A DNA stretch of 8,558 bases from Flemingiibacterium sp045634005 (lineage in GTDB: Bacteria; Bacillota; Clostridia; Oscillospirales; CAG-272). The first letter of the stretch is position 1, and each line of letters starts with the position of its first letter. Shown piece after piece: positions 1 to 6,341 of this stretch. The notes beneath the pieces were generated by a model, which had not been told where the DNA came from, did not search any database, and saw only the letters and a list, made by a program, of their open reading frames with translations. A program made the position numbers and the translations under genes. The DNA is taken from positions 1 to 8,558 of the forward strand of contig JAZQZL010000026.1 in the NCBI GenBank assembly GCA_045634005.1, read 5' to 3'.

Positions 1-1
1 G

Positions 2-1354
2 TGTAATGCGGGCTTTGCCGCATACATCTCGCAGTATGAGGGCGCGGTTACCGACGTTATGCTCGGTATGCTCGAGCAGACGGCGGCGGTGCCGAATAAC
101 TCGTTTATGTGGCGGGGCGAAAAGTTCTTGCAGAAGGTTGAAAACGGTCACGAGGTAAACTATCCCGAGTTTGAAAACCTTTACCGCGCGTACACCGAGT
201 TTGGCTTCGACGGTGTTCAGATATTCATCGACGAGATGAATAAAAAGGGCATCAGACCGTGGCTTACCTTCCGTATGAACGACGCGCACTTCGCGGACGA
301 TCCCACCTCCTTCCTTCACTCGGATATGTTCTACGAGGAGAAGGCGGCAGGTCACACCGTAACCAAGCGCTACGGCTACTACGGCAACCTCTTTAGCTGG
401 AAGTATCCCCGTTACAAGAACGCGATCCTCGGCTACATCGGCGAGATGGCGGACAAGTACGACGTGTTCGGTATCGAGCTTGACTTTATGCGCGAGCTTA
501 TCTGCTTTGACTACATCGGCGATCCCGACGGTATTCAACAGATCATGCTCGACTATATAAGAGCGGTCAAGGCTCGCATTACCGAGGCTGAAAAGATCCA
601 CGGACACGATATCAAGATCTCGATCCGCGTTTGCCGCGATCCGGACGAGGCGTACGATTTCGGCTTTGATATAAAGACGATGGTCGACGAGGGACTCGTT
701 GACGTTGTTGTTCCGACCGCGCACTACGGCTGTACCGACAGCGGTATGCCGATGAGAAAGTGGAGAAAGCTTCTCGGCGACAAGGCAGCACTTATGGGCG
801 GTATCGAAACCGCTAACTACAGATACACGGAAAACACGAAAGAGCACTCGAAGGCATACGCGGCTTCCTTCTTTGCGCAGGGTGCAGACGGTATCTACTA
901 TAACAATCACGAATACTACACCGAGCGCAACCGTGCGGCTTGGACGGTAAACCGTGACTCCTGCTATATTGGCAGACGCGAGTTTGTAGTGACCTATCAG
1001 GACTTTGCGGCATATCCCGTGCTCGCGTATAAGCCGCTTCCGCACAAGTACACCTATTCGACCTATATTCCCGTTGAGATCGGTAAGGTAAAGCCGACGG
1101 ATAAGGTAACGCTTCTTATCGACTTCGAGGGTGAGAAGAATCCCATCGCGGAGATCCTCGGCGTTATCGACGCAGAGGGCAAGGTTGTCGAGCCGCTTAT
1201 CTGCAAGAAGCCGTTTAACGGTGAAGAAAACCTCACCGAGCATACTCCCGTCGAGTATGACCTGTCGGGATTTGCGACCGAGGGCAAGGTTGCGATTTCC
1301 TTCAAGGGATCGGGCACGATACACTATATAAAGCTGACGATCGATGCAGAATAA
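2..1354 (+). CDS. GH156-like sialidase-family hydrolase, paralogue 1 (5' end missing)
   Basis: The reading frame is open from base 2, and the first visible residues (SQYEGAVTDV) align with the other copies at about residue 40, so roughly 30 N-terminal codons lie left of the window. The ATG at 59 is therefore internal, not the start. The protein has a TIM-barrel-like pattern: PWLTFRMNDAH (bases 257-289) carries the Arg-x-x-Asp-x-His motif, GIELDFMRE a conserved Asp and Arg, and DGIYYNNHEYY the Asn-Asn pair. A beta-rich C-terminal domain of about 110 residues follows. These match the active-site layout I recall for GH156 inverting exo-sialidases; substrate is inferred. It shares a GDP-(D/N)-G insertion after the FDY segment with paralogue 2, which copies 3 and 4 lack, so 1 and 2 are probably the closest pair. 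It is the first visible gene of the operon-like array; more copies may lie upstream. The putative catalytic Asp near the N-terminus cannot be checked here. Confidence 0.85.
   Translation, partial: CNAGFAAYISQYEGAVTDVMLGMLEQTAAVPNNSFMWRGEKFLQKVENGHEVNYPEFENLYRAYTEFGFDGVQIFIDEMNKKGIRPWLTFRMNDAHFADDPTSFLHSDMFYEEKAAGHTVTKRYGYYGNLFSWKYPRYKNAILGYIGEMADKYDVFGIELDFMRELICFDYIGDPDGIQQIMLDYIRAVKARITEAEKIHGHDIKISIRVCRDPDEAYDFGFDIKTMVDEGLVDVVVPTAHYGCTDSGMPMRKWRKLLGDKAALMGGIETANYRYTENTKEHSKAYAASFFAQGADGIYYNNHEYYTERNRAAWTVNRDSCYIGRREFVVTYQDFAAYPVLAYKPLPHKYTYSTYIPVEIGKVKPTDKVTLLIDFEGEKNPIAEILGVIDAEGKVVEPLICKKPFNGEENLTEHTPVEYDLSGFATEGKVAISFKGSGTIHYIKLTIDAE
586..622 (+). repeat. 37-base exact direct repeat shared by paralogues 1 and 2 (copy A)
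   Basis: These 37 bases, encoding the conserved AEKIHGHDIKIS stretch, recur without change at 2051-2087 in paralogue 2, 1465 bases away. The identity includes third codon positions. It reflects recent duplication or gene conversion between neighbours, or strong local codon preference. It could also cause recombination or assembly collapse. Confidence 0.9.
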
Positions 1355-1361
1355 TTTACTC

Positions 1362-1368
1362 AAAGGAG
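1362..1368 (+). promoter_or_regulatory. Ribosome binding site that fixes the start of paralogue 2
   Basis: AAAGGAG lies 8 bases before the ATG at 1377. This favours that start over the in-frame ATG at 1344, which lies inside the end of the previous gene and would place this site within the coding region. The resulting N-terminus (MAQKKWYDNAVMVNRDPNW) also matches those of paralogues 3 and 4. Confidence 0.9.
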
Positions 1369-1376
1369 AAAATATT

Positions 1377-2852
1377 ATGGCACAGAAGAAATGGTACGAT
1401 AATGCGGTTATGGTCAACCGCGACCCCAACTGGATCTATCGCGTAAAGGGCGACAGTGCTGAAGAGGTAAAGTCGAACTTTGAAAAGTTCATTTCGCAGT
1501 ATGAGGGCGCAGTTACCGACGTTATGTTCGCGGTGCTTGAGCAGACCGCTATGGTGCCTAACAACTCGTTTATGTGGCGCGGTGAAAAGTACCTTCAGAA
1601 GATAGAAAACGGTCACGAGGTAGACTATCCGCAGTATGAAACGCTCTATAAGGCGTACACCGAGTACGGCTTCGACGGTATTCAGATATTCATCGATCAG
1701 ATGCACAAGCTCGGCATCAGACCGTGGCTCACGCTTCGTATGAACGACGCGCACTGGTCGAGCGAGGAAACCTCGTACCTTCACTCGGATATGTTCTACG
1801 AGGAGGTGGCGGCAGGTCACAACACTCACGAGCGCTATGCTTACTACCGTAACCTCTTTAACTGGAGATATCCCCGTTACAAGAACGCTATCCTTAATTA
1901 TATGGAGGAGCTTCTTACAAAGTACGATATCTTCGGTATCGAGCTTGACTTCATGCGCGAGATCTACTGCTTTGACTACGTAGGCGATCCTAATGGAATC
2001 CAGGAGATCATGCTCGACTATATGCGTCAGGTCAAGAAGCTCGTTACTGCGGCTGAAAAGATCCACGGACACGATATCAAGATCTCGCTTCGTACCTGCC
2101 GCGATCCCGAGGAGGCATACGACCTCGGCTTCGATATTGAAACGATGGTTAAGGAAGGACTTATCGACGTGCTCGTTCCGACGGGACACTTCGGAAGCAC
2201 CGACGGCTGTATGCCCGTTAGAAAGTGGAAGAAGATCGTCGGCGACGACGTTGCGCTTATTGGCGGCATCGAAACCAACAACTTCAGACTCACCGTTAAC
2301 ACTCCCGAACAGGCAAAGGCGTACGCGGCATCGTTCTACGCGCAGGGCGCAGACGGTATTTACTTTAATAACCACGAATACTACACCGACCGCAACCGTG
2401 CATCGTGGAGAGTCAACAAGGAAAACTGCCACAAGGGCATCCGTGAGTTCACCGTAACCGAGCAGGACTACGGCGCATACGGACCGCTTGCATACAAGCC
2501 GATCCCGCACACGTTCGTGCCGAAGATGTTCTTACCGCTTGAGCTTGGTAAGGTAAAGAAGACCGATAAGGTAACTCTTCTCATCGACTTCGACGGTCCG
2601 AGAAGACCTATTGCGGAGATCCTCGGCGTTGTTGACAAAGAGGGTAAGGACGTTGAGCCGCTCATCCGTCACGCACTCGGCGACAAGGAGGTAAACCTCA
2701 CCGAGCATACTCCTATCGCATACGACCTTTCCGGCTTTGAAACCGACAGCAAGGTTATCGTATCCCTTATCGGTAAGGGTACCGTATCCTATATGAGCGT
2801 TATTATCGAGTCCGAGGAACCGGATGACCTCAACGATTTTTCGGAGAAATAA
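1377..2852 (+). CDS. GH156-like sialidase-family hydrolase, paralogue 2
   Basis: The protein has 491 residues and is predicted to release sialic acid from sialosides, inferred from family resemblance. The N-terminus (WYDNAVMVNRDPNW) has two Asp, D8 and D16, either of which could be the general base; D8 better fits the spacing I recall for EnvSia156 Asp14. R121, D124 and H126 form RMNDAH, with H126 the likely acid. D191 and R194 lie in ELDFMR, H271 in PTGHFG, and N331-N332 in FNNHEYY. H126 to R194 is 68 residues, the same as His134 to Arg202 in EnvSia156 by recalled numbering. Residues from about 380 form a beta-rich C-terminal domain, and the last 14 (ESEEPDDLNDFSEK) are an acidic extension absent from the other copies. 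No signal peptide or membrane segment is seen, so it is probably cytoplasmic. The gene begins 22 bases after paralogue 1 ends and stops 2 bases before paralogue 3, implying co-transcription and coupled translation. An uncharacterised hydrolase of a related TIM-barrel family is the main alternative. Confidence 0.88.
   Translation: MAQKKWYDNAVMVNRDPNWIYRVKGDSAEEVKSNFEKFISQYEGAVTDVMFAVLEQTAMVPNNSFMWRGEKYLQKIENGHEVDYPQYETLYKAYTEYGFDGIQIFIDQMHKLGIRPWLTLRMNDAHWSSEETSYLHSDMFYEEVAAGHNTHERYAYYRNLFNWRYPRYKNAILNYMEELLTKYDIFGIELDFMREIYCFDYVGDPNGIQEIMLDYMRQVKKLVTAAEKIHGHDIKISLRTCRDPEEAYDLGFDIETMVKEGLIDVLVPTGHFGSTDGCMPVRKWKKIVGDDVALIGGIETNNFRLTVNTPEQAKAYAASFYAQGADGIYFNNHEYYTDRNRASWRVNKENCHKGIREFTVTEQDYGAYGPLAYKPIPHTFVPKMFLPLELGKVKKTDKVTLLIDFDGPRRPIAEILGVVDKEGKDVEPLIRHALGDKEVNLTEHTPIAYDLSGFETDSKVIVSLIGKGTVSYMSVIIESEEPDDLNDFSEK
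2051..2087 (+). repeat. 37-base exact direct repeat shared by paralogues 1 and 2 (copy B)
   Basis: This is the second copy of the 37-base identity at 586-622. It lies at the same place in the protein alignment, so it is an in-register paralogous repeat and not a mobile element. Confidence 0.9.
2843..2846 (+). promoter_or_regulatory. Ribosome binding site of paralogue 3, inside the end of paralogue 2
   Basis: GGAG lies 8 bases before the ATG at 2855 and is embedded in the last codons of the preceding gene, whose TAA ends 2 bases before the ATG. The layout suggests translational coupling of the two genes. Confidence 0.8.
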
Positions 2853-2854
2853 TT

Positions 2855-4309
2855 ATGGCAGTGACAAAATGGTATGACAACGCGGTAATGGTCAACCGTG
2901 ATCCCAACTGGTACGGCGCGGCGGCAGGTGAAACTGCCGAGGAGTGCAGAGCAAGCCTTCAGGATTACCTCTCGAAATACGAGGGCGCTATAACCGACGT
3001 GCTTATCGGCGTGCTTGAGCAGACCTCGATAATCCCGTCGAAGCATATTATGTGGCGCGGTGACAAGGTGCTGCAAAAGGTTGAAAACGGCAAAGAGGTC
3101 GATTACACCTATCTTTCGATGATGCGCCTTTACAGAGCGTACGCCGAGTTCGGCGTCGACGGCGTGCAGATATTCATCGACGAGATGAAGAAAAAAGGCA
3201 TCAGACCGTGGATTACGCTTCGTATGAACGACGTACATTTCGGCGGCGACGAAACCGCGTTCCTTCGCCCTGACATTTACTATGAGGTAAAAGAAGCCGG
3301 CGAGATGGTCGGCCCCGACTACGGCTACTACGCATACGCGCACAACTTCAAATACCCGCGCTACAGAGAAGCACTTCTTGGCTATATCGGCGAGATTTTA
3401 GAAAAGTACGATATGTTTGGTCTTGAGCTTGACTTTATGCGCGAGATATATTGCTTTGACTACATAAAGGATAAGGGCATTCAGGAAATTATGCTTGACT
3501 TTATGCGTAGCGTCAAGAAGATGGCAAAAGAGGCGGAGAAGCGTGTCGGCCACGATATAAAGATATCTATTCGTACCTGCCGCGATCCCGAGGAGTCGTA
3601 CGTATTCGGCTTTGACATCAAGAGAATGGCGGACGAGGGACTTATTGACGTTGTTGTTGTTACAGCGCATTTCGCGACCACCGACAGCGCGATGCCGATA
3701 GAGAAGTGGAAGTCGCTTCTCAGCGACAGCATCGGCGTTATCGCGGGAATTGAGATGCTCAACAACGTAAACTCCGCGAGAGCGCGCAATACTCCCGAAA
3801 ACGCCAAGGCGTACGCGGCGGCATACTACGAGCAGGGCGCTGACGGCATATACTTTAACAATCACGAGTATTACACCGATCACAACCGTGCTTGCTGGTG
3901 CGTAAACCGCGACAATTGCTACGAGGGCAGACGCGATTTCGTCGTAACCTATCAGGATTGCTCGCCGTATCCGGTGCTTGCATACAAGCCGCTTCCGTTC
4001 AGAATCGGCTACAGCAACGTGCTTCCGCTTAAGATCGGTAAGGTAAAGCCTACCGATACGGTTAAGCTGCTTATCGACTTCGACGGCGAGAATTTTCCGG
4101 AGATTTCGCTTAACGGCTTCAGAGCGAATTCGCGAGAGGTCATCGAGCCGATCACGCTTTACGGCTTCAGGGACGAGCCGGTGTATCCCACACCGCACAC
4201 TCCGCTCGAGTTTGATTTTACGGGCTTTTCGACGTACGATAAGACGCTTGTCGGATTTGTCGGCAGCGGACTTATAAGCTACATCAGAATCACCGTTATC
4301 TCCGAATAA
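2855..4309 (+). CDS. GH156-like sialidase-family hydrolase, paralogue 3
   Basis: The protein has 484 residues, with the same architecture as its neighbours: conserved WYDNAVMVNRDPNW N-terminus, RMNDVH (R123, D126, H128), ELDFMR (D193, R196), VTAHFAT (H272), FNNHEYY (N335-N336) and a beta-rich C-terminal domain from about residue 385. All putative catalytic residues are kept, so it should be active. It differs from the other copies around the pocket. PSKHIMWRGDK replaces PNNSF(M/F)WRGEK near residue 61, LRPDIYYEV replaces the HSDMFYEE consensus near 137-145, and it has extra residues near 88 and around 303-310 (NNVNSARARN). Its C-terminal domain also departs most (FRANSREVIEPITLYGFRD). These changes may alter linkage or aglycone preference, which is inference. 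No signal peptide is visible. Its ATG follows the previous stop by 2 bases, and the next gene starts 20 bases after it. Confidence 0.88.
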   Translation: MAVTKWYDNAVMVNRDPNWYGAAAGETAEECRASLQDYLSKYEGAITDVLIGVLEQTSIIPSKHIMWRGDKVLQKVENGKEVDYTYLSMMRLYRAYAEFGVDGVQIFIDEMKKKGIRPWITLRMNDVHFGGDETAFLRPDIYYEVKEAGEMVGPDYGYYAYAHNFKYPRYREALLGYIGEILEKYDMFGLELDFMREIYCFDYIKDKGIQEIMLDFMRSVKKMAKEAEKRVGHDIKISIRTCRDPEESYVFGFDIKRMADEGLIDVVVVTAHFATTDSAMPIEKWKSLLSDSIGVIAGIEMLNNVNSARARNTPENAKAYAAAYYEQGADGIYFNNHEYYTDHNRACWCVNRDNCYEGRRDFVVTYQDCSPYPVLAYKPLPFRIGYSNVLPLKIGKVKPTDTVKLLIDFDGENFPEISLNGFRANSREVIEPITLYGFRDEPVYPTPHTPLEFDFTGFSTYDKTLVGFVGSGLISYIRITVISE

Positions 4310-4316
4310 CGTAAAT

Positions 4317-4321
4317 GGAGG
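4317..4321 (+). promoter_or_regulatory. Ribosome binding site that fixes the start of paralogue 4
   Basis: GGAGG lies 8 bases before the ATG at 4330. The in-frame ATG at 4315 overlaps this site and has no binding site of its own. The chosen start gives MSQKKWYDNAVMVNRDPNW, matching the other copies. Confidence 0.9.
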
Positions 4322-4329
4322 AAATTAAA

Positions 4330-5772
4330 ATGTCACAGAAAAAATGGTATGACAACGCAGTCATGGTAAACCGTGACCCGAACTGGTACGGATACATCAA
4401 GGGTAACACTCCCGAGGAGATCGAGGCAAGCCTTAAGGCAGGCTACGGCTGCTACGACGGCGCTGTAACCGACGTGCTCATCGGTATTTTCGAGCAGACC
4501 GCTATGACGCCCAACAACTCGTTCTTCTGGCGCGGCGAGAAGTACCTTCAGAAGAAGGAAAACGGCTTTGACGTTGACTACTCGGGCTTTGTGGACCTCT
4601 ACAACTGCTTTATGAAGCACAACGTTGACGCGGTTCAGGTGTTCATCGATAAGATGCACGAGCTCGGCATCAGACCGTGGCTTACCTACCGTATGAACGA
4701 CGTTCACTTCAACGACGACGCTACCTCGTTCATCCACTCGGATATGTTCTACGAGGAGGTTGCGGCGCGTCACATCGTAACCAAGCACTATCCCGGCTAC
4801 GGCAACGCGTTCAGCTTCAAGTATCCGCGCTACAAGACCGCACTTCTTAACTACATAAAGGAAACGGTCGCAAAGTACGACGTATTCGGTATCGAGCTCG
4901 ACTTTATGCGCGAGATCTACTGCTTTGACTACATAAGGGACGAGGGCATTCAGGAGATCATGCTCGACTACGTTCGCGAGATCAAGGAATATGTGCGCGG
5001 CATCGAAAAGAGATGCGGCCACGATATCAAGATATCCATTCGCACCTGTGCGAATCCCATTGACGCATACCAGTTCGGCTTCGACATCAGAACGATGGTC
5101 GAGGAGGGACTCGTTGACGTTGTTGTTGTAACTCCGAGATGGGCGAACAGCGACAGCGGACTTCAGATAAGAAGATGGCGCGAGTGGCTCGGCGACGACG
5201 TTGCTATCCTCGGCGGACTCGAGCACCGCAATCTGCGCGGCACGCAGACGCTTCCCGAGCAGACCAAGGCATATGCGGCATCCTATTATGCACAGAGTGC
5301 AGACGGTATTTACTTCACCAATCACGAGTATGACACTCCCCGCAATCACGCATCGTGGGCGGTTAACAAGGATAACTGCCACGAGGGTCACAGAGAATTT
5401 CTCGTAACGTCGCAGGACATCGCGGCGTATCCGGAAAACCAGTACAAGCCGCTTCCGCTTGAGATCAAGGCGATCGCAGATCTGCCGCTTGAGCTTGGTA
5501 TGGTCCGTCCGACTGACAAGGTTCGCGTAGTAATCGACTTCGACGGCGAAATAGAGGACGCTCCTACTTTGACTATCGGCAAGGTTCAAAACGTTGTCGG
5601 CAAGGAGTGCGAGCGCGTTATCGGCATCATCGGCAAAAATCCGATGATTTTGACCGACTTCATACCGCTCGAATACGATATGACCGGTATGGAAACTGAC
5701 GGCCTCGCTCACCTCATCTTCAAGGGCAAAGGTATCGTAAGATACGTTAACGTGATCATCGACGGCGAGTAA
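4330..5772 (+). CDS. GH156-like sialidase-family hydrolase, paralogue 4 (altered pocket)
   Basis: The protein has 480 residues and is the last gene of the array. It keeps D8 and D16, R121, D124 and H126 of RMNDVH, and D191 and R194 of ELDFMR, with the same 68-residue His-Arg spacing. It departs at two otherwise fixed places. The AsnAsn of the (Y/F)NNHEY motif is Thr330-Asn331, and the segment that reads T(A/G)H(Y/F) in the other three reads TPRW, putting Arg270 in place of His. It also has GGLEHRN where copies 1-3 have (G/A)GIE, and a shorter loop after FDYI, as in paralogue 3. Retention of the putative catalytic His and Asp argues for an active enzyme with changed specificity, not a dead copy; this is inference. 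A beta-rich C-terminal domain runs from about residue 380. There is no signal peptide. A strong intrinsic terminator begins 103 bases after its stop, so it closes the transcription unit. Confidence 0.88.
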   Translation: MSQKKWYDNAVMVNRDPNWYGYIKGNTPEEIEASLKAGYGCYDGAVTDVLIGIFEQTAMTPNNSFFWRGEKYLQKKENGFDVDYSGFVDLYNCFMKHNVDAVQVFIDKMHELGIRPWLTYRMNDVHFNDDATSFIHSDMFYEEVAARHIVTKHYPGYGNAFSFKYPRYKTALLNYIKETVAKYDVFGIELDFMREIYCFDYIRDEGIQEIMLDYVREIKEYVRGIEKRCGHDIKISIRTCANPIDAYQFGFDIRTMVEEGLVDVVVVTPRWANSDSGLQIRRWREWLGDDVAILGGLEHRNLRGTQTLPEQTKAYAASYYAQSADGIYFTNHEYDTPRNHASWAVNKDNCHEGHREFLVTSQDIAAYPENQYKPLPLEIKAIADLPLELGMVRPTDKVRVVIDFDGEIEDAPTLTIGKVQNVVGKECERVIGIIGKNPMILTDFIPLEYDMTGMETDGLAHLIFKGKGIVRYVNVIIDGE

Positions 5773-5803
5773 GAGGAAGCGAAGGGAAGCGTAAGGAGAA
5801 CGC

Positions 5804-5823
5804 GGCTTTCTTGAAAGAAAGCC
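5804..5823. repeat. Perfect short inverted repeat downstream of the array
   Basis: Two 9-base arms (GGCTTTCTT and AAGAAAGCC) are separated by only 2 bases and form a tight hairpin, with a few apical pairs likely open. No T-run follows, so it is not a classical terminator. It may aid 3'-end stability of the array transcript or belong to a dispersed repeat; neither can be decided here. Confidence 0.7.
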
Positions 5824-5875
5824 TGGCAAAGAACTTTATATTGGCTTCGCCACCACATCTTAACGGAATATGAAA

Positions 5876-5917
5876 AGGGGTTCGGTATCGCTCTCGATAT
5901 CGAGCCCTTCGTTTTTT
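5876..5917 (+). terminator. Intrinsic terminator of the hydrolase array
   Basis: A 15-base-pair stem (5876-5890 with 5895-5909, including three G-T wobbles) closes a CTCT loop. After two bases comes a run of six T (5912-5917). The stem is long and GC-rich at its base, as expected for strong rho-independent termination of the plus-strand operon ending at 5772. Confidence 0.88.
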
Positions 5918-5948
5918 CACAGAGGCTTCGTGCACCGCGCCACGGGCA

Positions 5949-5986
5949 GTTGGGGACCTCGTCGGCACCCGTGCCGACACCCCAAC
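5949..5986. repeat. Two-part inverted repeat
   Basis: The outer arms GTTGGGG (5949-5955) and CCCCAAC (5980-5986) pair perfectly. They enclose inner arms GTCGGCAC (5961-5968) and GTGCCGAC (5971-5978) with a 2-base gap. The two stems are joined by an uneven internal loop (5 bases against 1). No T-run follows. Confidence 0.8.
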
Positions 5987-6168
5987 GACCATTTAGCGAT
6001 ACCGCACGATGGTGAAATCACGACGCGAGTGGGAGCGCGCAGACGCTTCGCTGTGCGCGAAAGTTAGCGAACGGTGGGTGGCGCCTTGCTTCGCTCGGCG
6101 CTATGGTTAGCCAAACGCATACCACTCTCCTACGCATAGCGCGAGCCTGCAGCGATGCGCGACGAAAT

Positions 6169-6201
6169 GCGCCAATTTCCATTTCCGTAGGAAATTGGCG
6201 C
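6169..6201. repeat. 12-base perfect inverted repeat with a 9-base loop
   Basis: Arms at 6169-6180 (GCGCCAATTTCC) and 6190-6201 pair without mismatch around the loop ATTTCCGTA. No T-run lies on either side, so a terminator is unlikely. It is part of the same structured non-coding stretch. Confidence 0.8.
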
Positions 6202-6297
6202 CGCCGAGCGAGCACTCTGTGGTACGAAATCGACGGAAGTACGAAGCTCCGAGCCGGTGAAGCGGCGAGGCTACAAACGCAGAGTAATTTGCGCAAT

Positions 6298-6327
6298 AAA
6301 AAAAAGCACCGCTAAAGCGGTGCTTTT
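6298..6327 (-). terminator. nanA: Intrinsic terminator of nanA
   Basis: Read on the minus strand, a GCACCGC/GCGGTGC stem with a 4-base loop (TTTA) is followed by eight T. Four flanking A-T pairs extend the stem. It starts 14 bases after the nanA stop codon. The four T on the plus-strand side may allow weaker termination of plus-strand transcripts as well. Confidence 0.92.
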
Positions 6328-6341
6328 CATATACGCGAAAA

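Larger units (their letters stand above)
5918..6297. other. Non-coding, hairpin-rich intergenic region between the two convergent terminators
   Basis: About 380 bases lie between the array terminator and the nanA terminator. Open frames exist on both strands but are short, Arg- and Ser-rich, overlap each other, and lack ribosome binding sites and recognisable domains, so I call no gene. The stretch has several inverted repeats: 5949-5986, a smaller 6-bp one with arms at 6036-6041 and 6054-6059, and 6169-6201. The composition differs by eye from the flanking genes, being richer in CG steps. It may be a dispersed non-coding repeat, remnants of a lost gene, or a structured RNA; the sequence alone does not decide. 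Confidence 0.6.

Noticed and set aside
4333..5829. A 498-codon open frame antisense to paralogue 4, and similar long antisense frames at 1356-2510 and 3398-4198
   Set aside because: The frame opposite paralogue 4 is codon-aligned with it and stays open because that gene avoids TTA, CTA and TCA after its second codon. It begins beyond the gene with no credible binding site, and no known domain is visible; the other two antisense frames look like the same effect.
5804..6201. CRISPR array or insertion-sequence ends
   Set aside because: The inverted repeats are single, different from one another and not regularly spaced, and no transposase or cas gene is present.
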